In this document: positions 34,169-43,549 of the stretch, piece after piece
How the letters are laid out: each line of letters starts with the position of its first letter
How positions within the stretch are numbered: the first letter of the stretch is position 1
Source of the DNA: Bin52 sp965243345
GTDB lineage: Bacteria > Pseudomonadota > Alphaproteobacteria > Thalassobaculales > Thalassobaculaceae
Length of the DNA: 64,000 nucleotides
NCBI GenBank assembly: GCA_965243345.1
Contig: CBDEUR010000003.1
Coordinates: 3,720,001 to 3,784,000, forward strand
Direction of reading: 5' to 3'
Made by a program: the position numbers and the translations under genes
The notes under the pieces: generated by a model
The model's input: only the letters and a program-made list of their open reading frames with translations
The model's database searches: none
Told to the model about the DNA's origin: nothing

Positions 34169-36280
34169 GTGACGACTGGAAGCCCAGGCGCCGGAGAACG
34201 CTGGCGCGTCGGTGTCGATGTCGGCGGGACCTTTACCGACCTCGCGCTGGTCAACGACGCGACCGGCGCCATGTCGATCCACAAGCAGCTGACCACGCCG
34301 CATGATCCGTCGCAGGCCGTGCTCGCCGGTCTCGAGACCCTGCTTGAGCGCGCCGGCGTGGCGGTGGGCGAGGTCGCGACCCTGGCCCACGGCACCACGC
34401 TGGTGACCAACGCCGTGATCGAGCGGCGCGGCGCGAAGACCGGCATGCTGGTCACCCGCGGGTTCCGCGACGTGCTCGACATCGCGATGGAGCGCCGTTT
34501 CGACCTGTTCGACCTCGCGATCGCCTTCGCCGATCCGGTGGTGCCCCGCGCGCTGCGGCTGGAGGTCGACGAACGAATCAGGTACGACGGCGCGGTCGAG
34601 ACCGCGCTCGACCCGGACCAGGTCGAACGGGCAACCCGCACCCTGGTCGAGGAGCACGGGATCGAGGCACTCGCGCTGTGTTTCCTGCACTCCTACGTCG
34701 ACGACCGGCACGAGGCCGCGGCGCGCGAGGTCGTTGCCGCCCGCTTCCCCGAGCTCACGGTCACCACCTCGTCCGAGATCCTGCCCTTCATGCGCGAGTA
34801 CGAGCGCTGGTCGACCACCACGGTCAACGCCTATGTCCAGCCGCTGACCGACCGCTACTTGCGGCGGCTGGAAGACGGCCTCGCCCGGATGGGGTTCGGA
34901 GGAACCCTGCTGATCATGACGGCGTCGGGCGGCATGGTCACACCGCCGATCGCGCGCCGGTTCCCGGTCCGGCTGATCGAATCCGGACCCGCGGCGGGGG
35001 CGCTGGTCACCGCCTTCCTCGGCGAACAGCTCGGCGAAGGCGACCTGCTCTCCTTCGACATGGGAGGAACAACGGCGAAGGGCGCACTCATCAGGAACGG
35101 CCGACCGTTGCGCCGCTACGAGTTCGAGGTGGCGCGATCCTACAACTACAAGGCCGGCAGCGGCCTGCCGCTCAGGATTCCGGTCATCGACATGATCGAG
35201 ATCGGCGCCGGGGGCGGCTCGATCGCCCGGGTGGATGACCGCGGTCTGCTCGCCGTCGGACCGTACAGCGCCGGCGCCGACCCCGGACCGGCCTGTTACG
35301 CAACCGGCGGGGACAGCGCCACCCTGACCGATGCCAACCTCGTCCTCGGCTACCTCGAGCCCGACGCCTTTCTCGGCGGGCGCATGACGCTCGATGCGCA
35401 GGCTGCCGACGATGCGATCGCGACCCGTGTCGCCGGCCCACTCGGCATCAGCCGTGACCGGGCGGCGTGGGGCATTCACGAGGTCATCAACGAGGATGTC
35501 GCCCGGGCCTTTCGCATGCACGCCTCCGAAATCGGGTTCGACTACCGCCGCTGCGCCATGATCGCCTTCGGCGGCTCCGGGCCGGCGCACGCGGTCAGGG
35601 TCGCCCGCAAGCTGCGGATTCCCCGGGTGATCCTGCCGGTCGGGGCCGGGGTGATGTCGGCGATCGGCCTGCTCACGACCCCGGTCTCCTACGCCACTTT
35701 GCGTTCCGGACAGGTTCTGCTGGAAGAGCTGGGCGCGGACGGGATCGAGGACGGGTTCAGGCCGGTGATCGATCAGGCCACGGGGCTGCTTGCGGCAGCC
35801 GGGATCGCGCGCAACGAGATGTCCGTCGAGCAGCGCCTCGACATGCGCTTTCATGGCCAGGGCCACGAGGTCGAGGTGGTCTGCAGCACCGGCATGTCGC
35901 CGGCTGATCTCGGCGCGCGGTTTCTCGACGCCTATGCGGCAATCTACGCGGCAACACCGATCGACGCCAAGATCGAGATCGTCAACTGGAAGGTCGAGGC
36001 CTCCGGCCCGAGCCCGGAATTCGCCCGCGGTTACCGGCCGTTCCCCGGCGCCTCGGGAACTGACTGCGAGGTCGGATCGATCGACGCATGGGACCCGCTG
36101 GCAGGCGAGAGGCGCCGCTGGCCGGTGCTCGACCGCTATGCGCTGGAACCCGGCCGGACAGTCGACGGTCCGGCCCTTGTGCGCGAGGATGAGGCCACGA
36201 CGGTGCTTGGACCCGGCGACAGCTTGCGGGTCGACAGCATGGGCAACCTGGTGGTGACACTCGCCGAGGAGGAAACATGA
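34169..36280 (+). CDS. hyuA: Hydantoinase/oxoprolinase subunit A (HyuA)
   Basis: This 703-residue ATP-dependent subunit of the N-methylhydantoinase/5-oxoprolinase/acetone carboxylase family starts at GTG 34169 after GGGGAGAGCG. The actin-like ATPase N-terminus is VGVDVGGTFTDLALV; further motifs are LAHGTTLVTNAVIERRGAKT, FDMGGTTAKGALI, GAGGGSIARVD and GPACYATGG. It overlaps hyuB by 4 bp (ATGA). HyuA and HyuB together open hydantoin-like or oxoproline-like rings at ATP cost. The exact substrate is not readable from sequence. Confidence 0.93.
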   Translation: MTTGSPGAGERWRVGVDVGGTFTDLALVNDATGAMSIHKQLTTPHDPSQAVLAGLETLLERAGVAVGEVATLAHGTTLVTNAVIERRGAKTGMLVTRGFRDVLDIAMERRFDLFDLAIAFADPVVPRALRLEVDERIRYDGAVETALDPDQVERATRTLVEEHGIEALALCFLHSYVDDRHEAAAREVVAARFPELTVTTSSEILPFMREYERWSTTTVNAYVQPLTDRYLRRLEDGLARMGFGGTLLIMTASGGMVTPPIARRFPVRLIESGPAAGALVTAFLGEQLGEGDLLSFDMGGTTAKGALIRNGRPLRRYEFEVARSYNYKAGSGLPLRIPVIDMIEIGAGGGSIARVDDRGLLAVGPYSAGADPGPACYATGGDSATLTDANLVLGYLEPDAFLGGRMTLDAQAADDAIATRVAGPLGISRDRAAWGIHEVINEDVARAFRMHASEIGFDYRRCAMIAFGGSGPAHAVRVARKLRIPRVILPVGAGVMSAIGLLTTPVSYATLRSGQVLLEELGADGIEDGFRPVIDQATGLLAAAGIARNEMSVEQRLDMRFHGQGHEVEVVCSTGMSPADLGARFLDAYAAIYAATPIDAKIEIVNWKVEASGPSPEFARGYRPFPGASGTDCEVGSIDAWDPLAGERRRWPVLDRYALEPGRTVDGPALVREDEATTVLGPGDSLRVDSMGNLVVTLAEEET

Positions 36281-37833
36281 CGACCTACGATCCGGTCAGT
36301 CTCAAGATCCTGTGGGACCGGTTGGTCGCAATCGCCGACGAGCTCGTGCTCTCGCTGGTGCGGACCTCGTTCTCGATGAACGTTCGCGAAGGCTACGACC
36401 TGTCCTGCATGGTCTTCGACTCACAGGCACGGTTGATCGCCCAGGGAACCTACTCGGTTCCGTCCTTCACCGGCACGGCGCCGCGGACCATCGGCCACAT
36501 GCTCGCGGTCTACCCGCCCGAAACCCTGCGTCCGGGCGACATCGTGATGACGAACGATCCCTGGATGGGGACCGGGCACCTGTTCGACGTCACCATGCTG
36601 CGACCGGTATTCCGCGGCGACCGGCTGGTCGGCTACACCATGAGCGTCACCCACCTGCCCGACATCGGCGGCCGGGGCATGGCATCCGACTGTACCGAGA
36701 TCTACCACGAGGGTCTGCGGCTGCCGGTCTGCAAGCTGCGCGACGACGGTGTCCTCAACACCCTGCTGCTCGACGTGGTCGGCGCCAATGTGCGGGTTCC
36801 GGAACAGACCATCGGCGACCTGATGGCGAATGCCGCCTGCAACGAGGTCGGCGGACGGGCATTGCTCGAGTTCATGGACGACTACGGTCTGAAGGAAATC
36901 GACAGCCTCTCCGACGCCGTCAACGACCACTCCGAAGCCGCCATGCGCAGCAGGTTCCGCGACATGCCGGACGGAACCTGGCACAACAGTATCGAGATCG
37001 AGGGACCGGGCCACCCGGTCACGCTTGCAGCCTCGGTCACCATCGAGGGCACGTCGGCAACCGTCGATTTCGACGGTACCGATCCGCCGGTCCGCGCCTC
37101 GATCAACGTTCCGTTCTGCTACACAGTCGCCCAGTCCAACTACGTGATGAAGTGCCTGACGATCCCGGACCTGCCCAACACCATGGGCAGTACGAGGCCG
37201 ATCACCGTCCGGGCTCCGGAAGGCTGCATCCTTGACGCCCGCCACCCCTGGGCGACCGGCGCACGTCACTCGGTCGGACACTTCGTCGTCCCGTTGCTGA
37301 TGGGCGCGATGGCGGAGGTGGTGCCCGGACGTGTGCAGTCCGACCCCGCCATGATGAGCATCTTCAGCGTCCAGGGCCGGCATCGCGACGGTGGCGACGT
37401 CTCGTCGCTGTTCTTTCTATCCGGCGGTCTCGGCGGCATGCGCGGGCTCGACGGCCGCGACGTGACCCCGGCACCGTCCAACATGATGGTGGTCCCCACC
37501 GAAATCTGGGAGAGCCGGACCAGCATGACCGTCGAATCCCGTGAAGTGCTTCCCGGCACCGGTGGAGACGGCCGCTGGCGCGGCGGGGACGGCCAGAAGG
37601 TCGTGTTCCGCAACGATACCGGAAATCCGCTGGAGGTTGCGCTGATGGGCCAGCGCACCAGCTTTCCGGCCCGGGGACTTGCCGGGGGCGGTTCCGGTGC
37701 GCTGCGCCGCTACGAGGTCAACGGCGCGCTCGTCGACCCGAAGGCCCGCATCCTGCTCGAACCGGGTGACCGGATCTCGATGTACGAAGCCGGTGGCGGC
37801 GGCTACGGACTGCCGGACACGCAGGACGCCTGA
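36277..37833 (+). CDS. hyuB: Hydantoinase/oxoprolinase subunit B (HyuB)
   Basis: This 518-residue subunit starts MTTYDPVSLKILWDRLVAIA, the standard HyuB opening. Conserved stretches are GDIVMTNDPWMGTGHLFDV, HLPDIGGRG, YHEGLRLPVCKL and GGDGRWRGGDGQKVVF. It ends with the usual Gly-rich AGGGGYGLPD. Its ATG overlaps the hyuA TGA. Length is typical of the family. It forms the ring-opening enzyme with HyuA. Confidence 0.93.
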   Translation: MTTYDPVSLKILWDRLVAIADELVLSLVRTSFSMNVREGYDLSCMVFDSQARLIAQGTYSVPSFTGTAPRTIGHMLAVYPPETLRPGDIVMTNDPWMGTGHLFDVTMLRPVFRGDRLVGYTMSVTHLPDIGGRGMASDCTEIYHEGLRLPVCKLRDDGVLNTLLLDVVGANVRVPEQTIGDLMANAACNEVGGRALLEFMDDYGLKEIDSLSDAVNDHSEAAMRSRFRDMPDGTWHNSIEIEGPGHPVTLAASVTIEGTSATVDFDGTDPPVRASINVPFCYTVAQSNYVMKCLTIPDLPNTMGSTRPITVRAPEGCILDARHPWATGARHSVGHFVVPLLMGAMAEVVPGRVQSDPAMMSIFSVQGRHRDGGDVSSLFFLSGGLGGMRGLDGRDVTPAPSNMMVVPTEIWESRTSMTVESREVLPGTGGDGRWRGGDGQKVVFRNDTGNPLEVALMGQRTSFPARGLAGGGSGALRRYEVNGALVDPKARILLEPGDRISMYEAGGGGYGLPDTQDA

Positions 37834-37918
37834 CCCGCGGTGGAGATCGCCGCCCGGGCGCTTCCCGTCCCGTTCACCGTGGATGCGGCAGCCGCGGCCC
37901 GGGCAGTCGGCGGGGCAA

Positions 37919-39172
37919 CTACTGACGGAACACGGGTCGAAGGTTGACCAGCAGCTCCTCCCAGCCGCGCCTGAATGCTCCGGCACGGAAACGCCAGACA
38001 ATGAGCGCAAGCAACGCGAATGCACCGGCCCACTGCAGCACCTGGATGGTCGGGACCCCGGATGCCTGCAGGGTGACGATCACCGGGTAGCCGGTTGCGA
38101 TCACCAGGATGTCGACGAGAACCCCGAAGACAACGGTCACACCGACGACGCTGCCGACGTAGATCGATGCGAACCGCAGGCCGAACCTCTGCATGATGAC
38201 GGCGATGGTCCCGGTGTTGGTCGCCGGACCCGTCATCAGGAACACCAGCGCAGCGCCGGGACTGACGCCCTTCGCCACCAGCGCCGCCGCGATCGGTGTG
38301 CTTGCCGAAGCGCAGATATACAGCGGCACCCCGACCAGCAGCATCACCGGGTAGGAAAGCCACACGGTGTACTCGCCGGCCATGAGGTCGGCGGGGATCG
38401 CGACGTAGAGCACCGCGCCGAGAACGATGCCCACCAGGAGAGCGAACAGGATGTCATCGGCGATCTCGACGAAGCCGTACCGGAAGATGTGGGCGACGAT
38501 GGTCCGGAAATCAGGAAGCCGGTTGGCCGCCATCGTCTCGACAGCCACCGGCCCGGTACTGTCACCCCGGCCCATGGCGGGGACAGCACCCTTCGCCCAG
38601 TCGATTCCCGCACGCCACATCTGCACAGGGCTGACGTAACAGCTGTCCAGGCCCGGGATCAGCGGCCGGTGCACATCGGACCCTGCACTACCCGGCTGAC
38701 AGCAACAGCCGTGCACGGCACCCGGCGCACCCTGTTCATGGTCGTCCCGGGCGAGCCTGATGGAAAGCAGCCCCGCGACAACGGCGGTGACGAAGCTGAT
38801 GAGCGGGCGGACGACGGCCGCGACCGGCCCGAAGAACGCGTGGGTCACCAGGATCGAGTCGGCCCCGGTCTCGGGTGCCGTGATCAGCAGTGACATGCAG
38901 GATGACCGCGACGCCCCCTTGGTGCGCATCTCGGCAACCACCGGCACCACGGAGCAGCTGCACAGCGGGACCGGCACCCCGACCGCGGCGGCGGCGGTGA
39001 CGGATTTCAGGGTGTCGTGGCGAAACCAGCGCAGGATTGCGTGACGCGAGATGAAGACGTGGATCAGTCCGCCGAGGAACAGGCCCAGCAGCAGCATCGG
39101 GGCGAGCAGCAGGAACGACTGCACCAGGAAGTCGAAGAAGTCGGTCCCGACGCCAAGAATCCCTTCCACCAT
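37919..39172 (-). CDS. SO_0444/DUF318-type permease (putative metal efflux)
   Basis: This 417-residue polytopic membrane protein of the COG0701 permease family is related to SO_0444 copper/zinc efflux and ArsP-type transporters. The family signature is VPLCSCSVVPVVAEMRTKGAS, with paired cysteines near the membrane and a second repeat with LVGVPLYICASASTPIAAAL. A loop with CCCQPGSAGSD and several histidines at about residues 165-190 may bind metal. About ten membrane segments are apparent. ATG 39172 is preferred, with GGGAG 8 nt upstream. The transported ion is not certain. Confidence 0.83.
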   Translation of the reverse strand: MVEGILGVGTDFFDFLVQSFLLLAPMLLLGLFLGGLIHVFISRHAILRWFRHDTLKSVTAAAAVGVPVPLCSCSVVPVVAEMRTKGASRSSCMSLLITAPETGADSILVTHAFFGPVAAVVRPLISFVTAVVAGLLSIRLARDDHEQGAPGAVHGCCCQPGSAGSDVHRPLIPGLDSCYVSPVQMWRAGIDWAKGAVPAMGRGDSTGPVAVETMAANRLPDFRTIVAHIFRYGFVEIADDILFALLVGIVLGAVLYVAIPADLMAGEYTVWLSYPVMLLVGVPLYICASASTPIAAALVAKGVSPGAALVFLMTGPATNTGTIAVIMQRFGLRFASIYVGSVVGVTVVFGVLVDILVIATGYPVIVTLQASGVPTIQVLQWAGAFALLALIVWRFRAGAFRRGWEELLVNLRPVFRQ

Positions 39173-39282
39173 CCGCGCATCTCCCGACACACAGACAGGC
39201 ATGGTGCCACACCCGGGCTCCCGTGGCACGGCCCTTCACGAACGGTGCGCCCACGTGCCGTCACTGGCCTTCAGCCGCCCTG

Positions 39283-39471
39283 TCAGCGCCACGGAAAGCC
39301 GCGTTCGCGGAAGATATCCTTCAGGACCTCGCGGCCGTTCATCGACCCGAGCCTGCCCGGCCGCACCGGTACGGGCTCACTCAAGGCCTGCGGCGGCAGG
39401 CCGTTGCGCAGCCGGAAGCCGGTCATCTCCCGGTCGCTGGCCGCGCACGGATCCCGATCGTCCTCGCGACC
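39283..39471 (-). pseudogene. Duplicated 3' fragment of the nitroreductase gene
   Basis: The 62-residue tail (GREDDRDP, DREMTGFRLRNGLPPQALSE, MNGREVLKDIFRERGFP) closely matches the last 62 residues of the intact nitroreductase at 42701-43549. The DNA is also strongly similar in the same orientation 3.4 kb away. It has no start and ends abruptly at 39471, where a transposase-like piece begins on the other strand. Confidence 0.8.
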
Positions 39472-39617
39472 CTGCGGCTCACCAACCAGGTGAAGACTTC
39501 CGCCAGCCAGCTCGTCGACCGCTACGCCCGGCGAATGGTGATCGGGAACTCCATCGCCGACGCGACAGGCTTCTCCCACTTCCTCGTGCAGTCCTTCCTG
39601 CTGCCCCGGCTGCTTCT
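39472..39617 (+). pseudogene. Transposase remnant joined to a permease-gene fragment
   Basis: LRLTNQVKTSASQLVDRYAR and RMVIGNSIADATGF resemble the C-terminal region of DDE transposases. The frame then reads HFLVQSFLLPRLLL, and the DNA at 39571-39617 resembles the inverted 5' part of the permease gene around 39090-39140 (FDFLVQSFLLLAPMLLL). The piece is about 150 bp and cannot be functional. It looks like a rearrangement scar left by an element. Confidence 0.55.
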
Positions 39618-39638
39618 CTGTCTGCGCGGTCGCAGGCT

Positions 39639-39989
39639 TCATTTGCGCCAGACGCGGGTCGAAACCGGTGCGTTGTCCGGCCCCGCCGGGCACGCCGCCT
39701 GGCGGCAGTTGTTCATGTAGAGCCGCAGGGCAGCGTTGATCCGGGCCTGGTAGCCGCGACCGCCGGCCTTGAAGAACTCGAGGATGTCGGGGTCCAGGCG
39801 GACAGGGATCGCCTGCGTGCGTCGCGGTGCAACCGCCTGCGTCCTGGACTCGTCGAACTCACCCTCATCCGGACCGGTTTCGGGCTCGACGCCGGCCGCC
39901 TGCTCCTTCCGCAGGCGGTTCCAGTCGGTCTCACCCCTGGACAGGAGCGCCTCATGGAGGGTGGTGTGCGTGGTAGTGCGCTCATTCAT
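39639..39989 (-). CDS. brnA: BrnA-family antitoxin
   Basis: This 116-residue protein's conserved core RRTQAIPVRLDPDILEFFKA and GRGYQARINAALRLYM is the BrnA ribbon-helix-helix DNA-binding domain. A charged N-terminus (ETDWNRLRKEQAAG) precedes it. ATG 39989 is the family start. No intact BrnT toxin precedes it; only the toxin tail is present, in the same open frame. A C-terminal extension of about 20 residues after RLYMNN is not usual. Confidence 0.82.
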   Translation of the reverse strand: MNERTTTHTTLHEALLSRGETDWNRLRKEQAAGVEPETGPDEGEFDESRTQAVAPRRTQAIPVRLDPDILEFFKAGGRGYQARINAALRLYMNNCRQAACPAGPDNAPVSTRVWRK

Positions 39990-40067
39990 TTTTTTCGCCG
40001 GCCGTGCCGAGACGATCCGGCGCCGGCCTTCCCTGGTTGTGCAAACGACCGCGATCAGGACGTCATG
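39990..40067 (-). pseudogene. C-terminal remnant of BrnT toxin
   Basis: About 26 codons upstream of brnA in the same frame read DVLIAVVCTTREGRRRIVSA then RPAKK, matching the last strand and helix of BrnT-type ribonuclease toxins. The N-terminal about 60 residues are missing and no stop separates the remnant from brnA. Confidence 0.6.
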
Positions 40068-40731
40068 GCAGCAGCCGACAGCCTTGCAGCACTCTTCGCC
40101 GAGACTGATCGACGGGGATTCGACGGTCAATGGGCGACGTCACCGCCGCCGCGCGCCAACCGCCACGAGACGCATTCCCGGTTCCTGCTGGATACAGCCT
40201 GTTTCCGGGCGGCGGCCTGCAAGAACTGACGCTTTCGAACAGACCGGACAGCCAGGACGACGGTCAGTCGATGGCGGCTTGAGTTGAACATCAATCGGCG
40301 GAGCAAGGAAAGGTTCAGACGTGCGCAGTGTCAACGATGCCACAGGGTCTGCAAACGAGAGGGCAAACGACAACACCGGGATGCAGATCGGACCGGGCAA
40401 CGGGGAACGCACTTCCCGCGCGGCGGAGCCGGGCGCCGTCACGTTCACGACCTTCGTCCGGGCTTCGCCGGCGGCCAGGGAAATGTCCTGGCTTGCAGGA
40501 TGTGAGTGTACGGTCGGCTCCCGGGCCGGAACCTGCATGGCCTTGCATTCTGGCCGTTGTGAAAGTCCCGAGCCTTGCAGGGAATTGAACACGCACCGTT
40601 TTTCACAAGCGGGGCCTTGACCCCCGCCGGGAGTTCGGTACAGGGGGCGGGTCACCTTCCGGTCGAGTTCCTGATTTGGGGAGGGCGCCCGGGACCCTCA
40701 AGCAGTCCGGACAAGGAGTGCAGGCATAATC
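40068..40731. other. Gene-poor stretch ahead of the TPR gene
   Basis: About 660 bp without a supportable gene. Its right end carries AAGGAG and a GGCATAAT sequence just before ATG 40732, likely a ribosome binding site and possibly a promoter element. Confidence 0.4.
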
Positions 40732-42399
40732 ATGACGGACGTCACTTCCTATTTCGACCTCGGAGGGTACAGCCGGCCGGTGACGACCCGCTCTGCGGAG
40801 GCGCAGCTGTGGTTCGACCGCGGGCTGATCTGGACATACGGCTTCAATCACGAGGAAGCCGTTGCCTGTTTCCGGCGCGCACTCGACGCCGACGAGACCT
40901 GCGCCATGGCCTGGTGGGGTGTCGCCTACGCGTCGGGCCCCAACTACAACAAGCCCTGGGAGGGTTTCGACGAGGAGGACCTGATCCGGTCGGTCGAAGT
41001 CTCCCACGAGGCGGCGGAGCGCGCGCTCCGCCATTCCGCCGGCGCCACCGCAGCGGAACGGGCCCTTGCCGAGGCTATCGGCAGGCGCTGCGCCTCCGCG
41101 CGGCCGGAGGACGGAATGGAGGCCTGGAACCATGACTGGGCCGAGGCGATGCGGGATGTGTACAGGGCCCATCCGGACGATTCCGACGTACAGGCCCTGT
41201 TTGCGGAAGCGTTGATGAACCTGACGCCCTGGGCGCTGTGGGACCTGAAGACCGGGCGCATCGCCGAAGGCGCGCATACGGCCGAAGCGACCGAGGTGCT
41301 CGAACGGGGCATGGCGGCGCGCGCGGGGCGAGGCGAGCAGCCGCACCCCGGGCTGCTGCACATGTACATCCACCTGATGGAAATGTCCCCGCATCCGGAG
41401 CGCGCGCTGGGCGCCTGCGAGCAGTTGCGCGATGCCGTGCCGGATTCCGGGCATCTGAGGCACATGCCGACCCATATCGACGTGCTGTGCGGCGACTATG
41501 CGGCAGTCGTGCGTTCGAACGAGGCGGCGATCGCCGCCGACCGCAAGTTCCTGGCCCGGGAGGGAGCGATCAACTTCTACTCGCTCTACCGGTGCCACAA
41601 CATCCACTTCAGGATCTACGGCGCGATGTTCCTCGGACGGTTCCGCGACGCGCTCGATGCGGCGGAAGAAATGGCGGCCGGGCTTCCCGCCGACCTCCTT
41701 GCCGTGCGCTCGCCGCCCATGGCCGACTGGCTGGAGGGGTTCGTGGCTATGAAGCTGCACGTGCTCGTGCGGTTCGGGCGCTGGAAGGAAATCCTGGCCT
41801 ACGATCTGCCGGCGGATCACGAACTGTACTGCGTCACGCTGGCGATGACCCGCTATGCCAGGGCCGTCGCCAACGCCGTGCTGGGGGATGTCGAGGCGGC
41901 GGAGCAGGAAGCGGAAGCCTTCGAGACGGCGTTCGGCGCGGTGCCGGACAGCCGGTACGTCTTCAACAACTCCTGCCAGGACATCCTGGCCGTCGCGCGG
42001 GCGATGATGCGCGGAGAGATTGCCTACCGCCGCGGCGAGTACACCACCGCGTTCGAACTCCTGCGCCGTTCGGTGGAACTGTCGGACACCCTTGCCTATG
42101 ACGAGCCGTGGGGCTGGATGCAGCCGGCCCGCCATGCTCTGGGCGCGCTGTTGCTCGAGCAGCACCGGGTCGAGGAGGCGGCAGCAGTCTACCGGGCCGA
42201 CCTGGGCTACGACGCCACCGTGAGCCGCGCGTGCCAGCATCCCGACAATGTCTGGAGCCTGCACGGGTATCTCGAATGCCTCGAGCGTCTCGGGCGCACT
42301 GACGAGGCGGCGATCGTTCGCCAGAAGCTTGATATCGCCACGGCCCGGGCGGACGTACCGATCGCGGCGTCCTGCTTTTGCCGCAGGTCCGCAGCCTGA
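40732..42399 (+). CDS. TPR-repeat protein, cytoplasmic
   Basis: This 555-residue helical repeat protein has no signal peptide. TPR-like units include AEAQLWFDRGLIWTYGFNHE with EAVACFRRALDADETCAMAW, the middle DVQALFAEALMNLTPWALWD, and the C-terminal GEYTTAFELLRRSVELSDTL and HRVEEAAAVYRADLG. Histidine-rich stretches (LLHMYIHLMEMSPHPERAL, HLRHMPTHIDVLCGDY) recur in this family and could bind metal. It is monocistronic and convergent with the nitroreductase operon. No biochemical role is established from the sequence. Confidence 0.8.
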   Translation: MTDVTSYFDLGGYSRPVTTRSAEAQLWFDRGLIWTYGFNHEEAVACFRRALDADETCAMAWWGVAYASGPNYNKPWEGFDEEDLIRSVEVSHEAAERALRHSAGATAAERALAEAIGRRCASARPEDGMEAWNHDWAEAMRDVYRAHPDDSDVQALFAEALMNLTPWALWDLKTGRIAEGAHTAEATEVLERGMAARAGRGEQPHPGLLHMYIHLMEMSPHPERALGACEQLRDAVPDSGHLRHMPTHIDVLCGDYAAVVRSNEAAIAADRKFLAREGAINFYSLYRCHNIHFRIYGAMFLGRFRDALDAAEEMAAGLPADLLAVRSPPMADWLEGFVAMKLHVLVRFGRWKEILAYDLPADHELYCVTLAMTRYARAVANAVLGDVEAAEQEAEAFETAFGAVPDSRYVFNNSCQDILAVARAMMRGEIAYRRGEYTTAFELLRRSVELSDTLAYDEPWGWMQPARHALGALLLEQHRVEEAAAVYRADLGYDATVSRACQHPDNVWSLHGYLECLERLGRTDEAAIVRQKLDIATARADVPIAASCFCRRSAA

Positions 42400-42495
42400 G
42401 CGGGCTCGAGCGGGGCCCGTCCAGGCAGGACCAGGTCCGGCGCAGCGCGGGTTGTTGGCGCACCCGTCGGGCCCGAAGTCCCCGGGCAGCGCGCC

Positions 42496-42535
42496 GACGG
42501 CCGCCCGCGGGGCGCTGACGGTGCGGGCGGCCGTC
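42496..42535. terminator. Strong hairpin between convergent genes
   Basis: A perfect 13-bp stem GACGGCCGCCCGC (42496-42508) / GCGGGCGGCCGTC (42523-42535) with a 14-nt loop lies between the TPR gene end and the nitroreductase gene end. There is no U-tract, so it may work as a bidirectional mRNA 3'-end barrier rather than a classic terminator. Confidence 0.55.
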
Positions 42536-42700
42536 TTGCGCAGCAGCGCCCTGCAACCGGAACCCGGCGGCCCGCCCGCACCCCCGGTTCCATGTTCTGG
42601 AAACCTGCCCTGGTCCCGCGCCCTTGCACCTTGTTCGATCCGGGAGACCGACCATTTGCGAAGCCTGCCCGCGTACCCGCGCGAGCCCTCGATCGCCCCG

Positions 42701-43549
42701 TCAGCGCAGCGGAAAGCCGCGTTCGCGGACGACATCCTTCAGGACCTCGCGGCCGTTCATCGACGCGAGCCTGCCCAGCCGCGCCAGTACCAGTTCGCTC
42801 CAGGTCTGCGGCGGCAGGCCGTTGCGCAGCCTGAAGCCGTTCATCTCCCGGTCGTAGGCCGCGCGCAGATCCGGATCGTCCTCGCGGCCGTACCGTTCCC
42901 GGTGCAGCACCGTCGCCTGCGGCAACCGGGGCTTCACCTCCCCCGCTTCGCCCTCGGCCGCGTAGCCGACGCACAGTCCGAACACGCCTACCGTCCCGGC
43001 AGGCAGGCCGAGGAGCCGCGCGACCCGCAGCGGATCATTGCGCATGGCGCCGATGTAGACCGTGGACAGACCGAGCGATTCAGCCGCCACGACGGCGTTC
43101 TGGGCCGCGAGTGCGGCGTCGATCACCGCAAGCATGAAGGTCTCGAGATAGGGGATGGCCTGCATCTCCACCTCGGCCGACTGGCCAAGACGGTTGTTGC
43201 GCGCGAGATCGGCAAGCCAAACCAGGTAGAGCGGGCATTGCACGATGTGCTGCTGGCCGCCGGCGATCTCGGCCAGTTCCCGCCTGGCGTCGGCATCGGT
43301 AACGGCGATGACGGACCACACCTGCAGGTTGGAACTGGTGGCGGCCGACTGCGCGGCCGCCACCAGCGTCTCCAGGGTCCCGTCGGGCAACGGGTCCGGC
43401 CGGTAGCCGCGCACCGAGCGGTGCGAGAGCAGGGCAGCGATCTGCTCGTTCCACGGGCCAGCCGGCGGCACCGTTCCATCGCCGTACCGCAAGGCCAGGG
43501 CCTCGGATCTCGACACCTGCGGGGTCGCGCTCGTCGTCGTCACGTTCAT
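42701..43549 (-). CDS. Nitroreductase-family FMN oxidoreductase (NfsA-like)
   Basis: This 282-residue flavin reductase starts at ATG 43549. The FMN-phosphate region is SHRSVRGYRPDPLPDGTLE, with AAQSAATSSNLQVWSVI, the helix DAALAAQNAVVAAESLGLST and the end-loop YIGAMRNDPL. A C-terminal RERYGRE/DREMNGFRLRNGLPP extension resembles the NfsA/Frp type, which reduces nitro compounds or flavin with NADPH. It overlaps the SMP-30 gene as ATGA and ends the six-gene operon. Its 3' end exists as a second broken copy at 39283. Confidence 0.9.
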   Translation of the reverse strand: MNVTTTSATPQVSRSEALALRYGDGTVPPAGPWNEQIAALLSHRSVRGYRPDPLPDGTLETLVAAAQSAATSSNLQVWSVIAVTDADARRELAEIAGGQQHIVQCPLYLVWLADLARNNRLGQSAEVEMQAIPYLETFMLAVIDAALAAQNAVVAAESLGLSTVYIGAMRNDPLRVARLLGLPAGTVGVFGLCVGYAAEGEAGEVKPRLPQATVLHRERYGREDDPDLRAAYDREMNGFRLRNGLPPQTWSELVLARLGRLASMNGREVLKDVVRERGFPLR

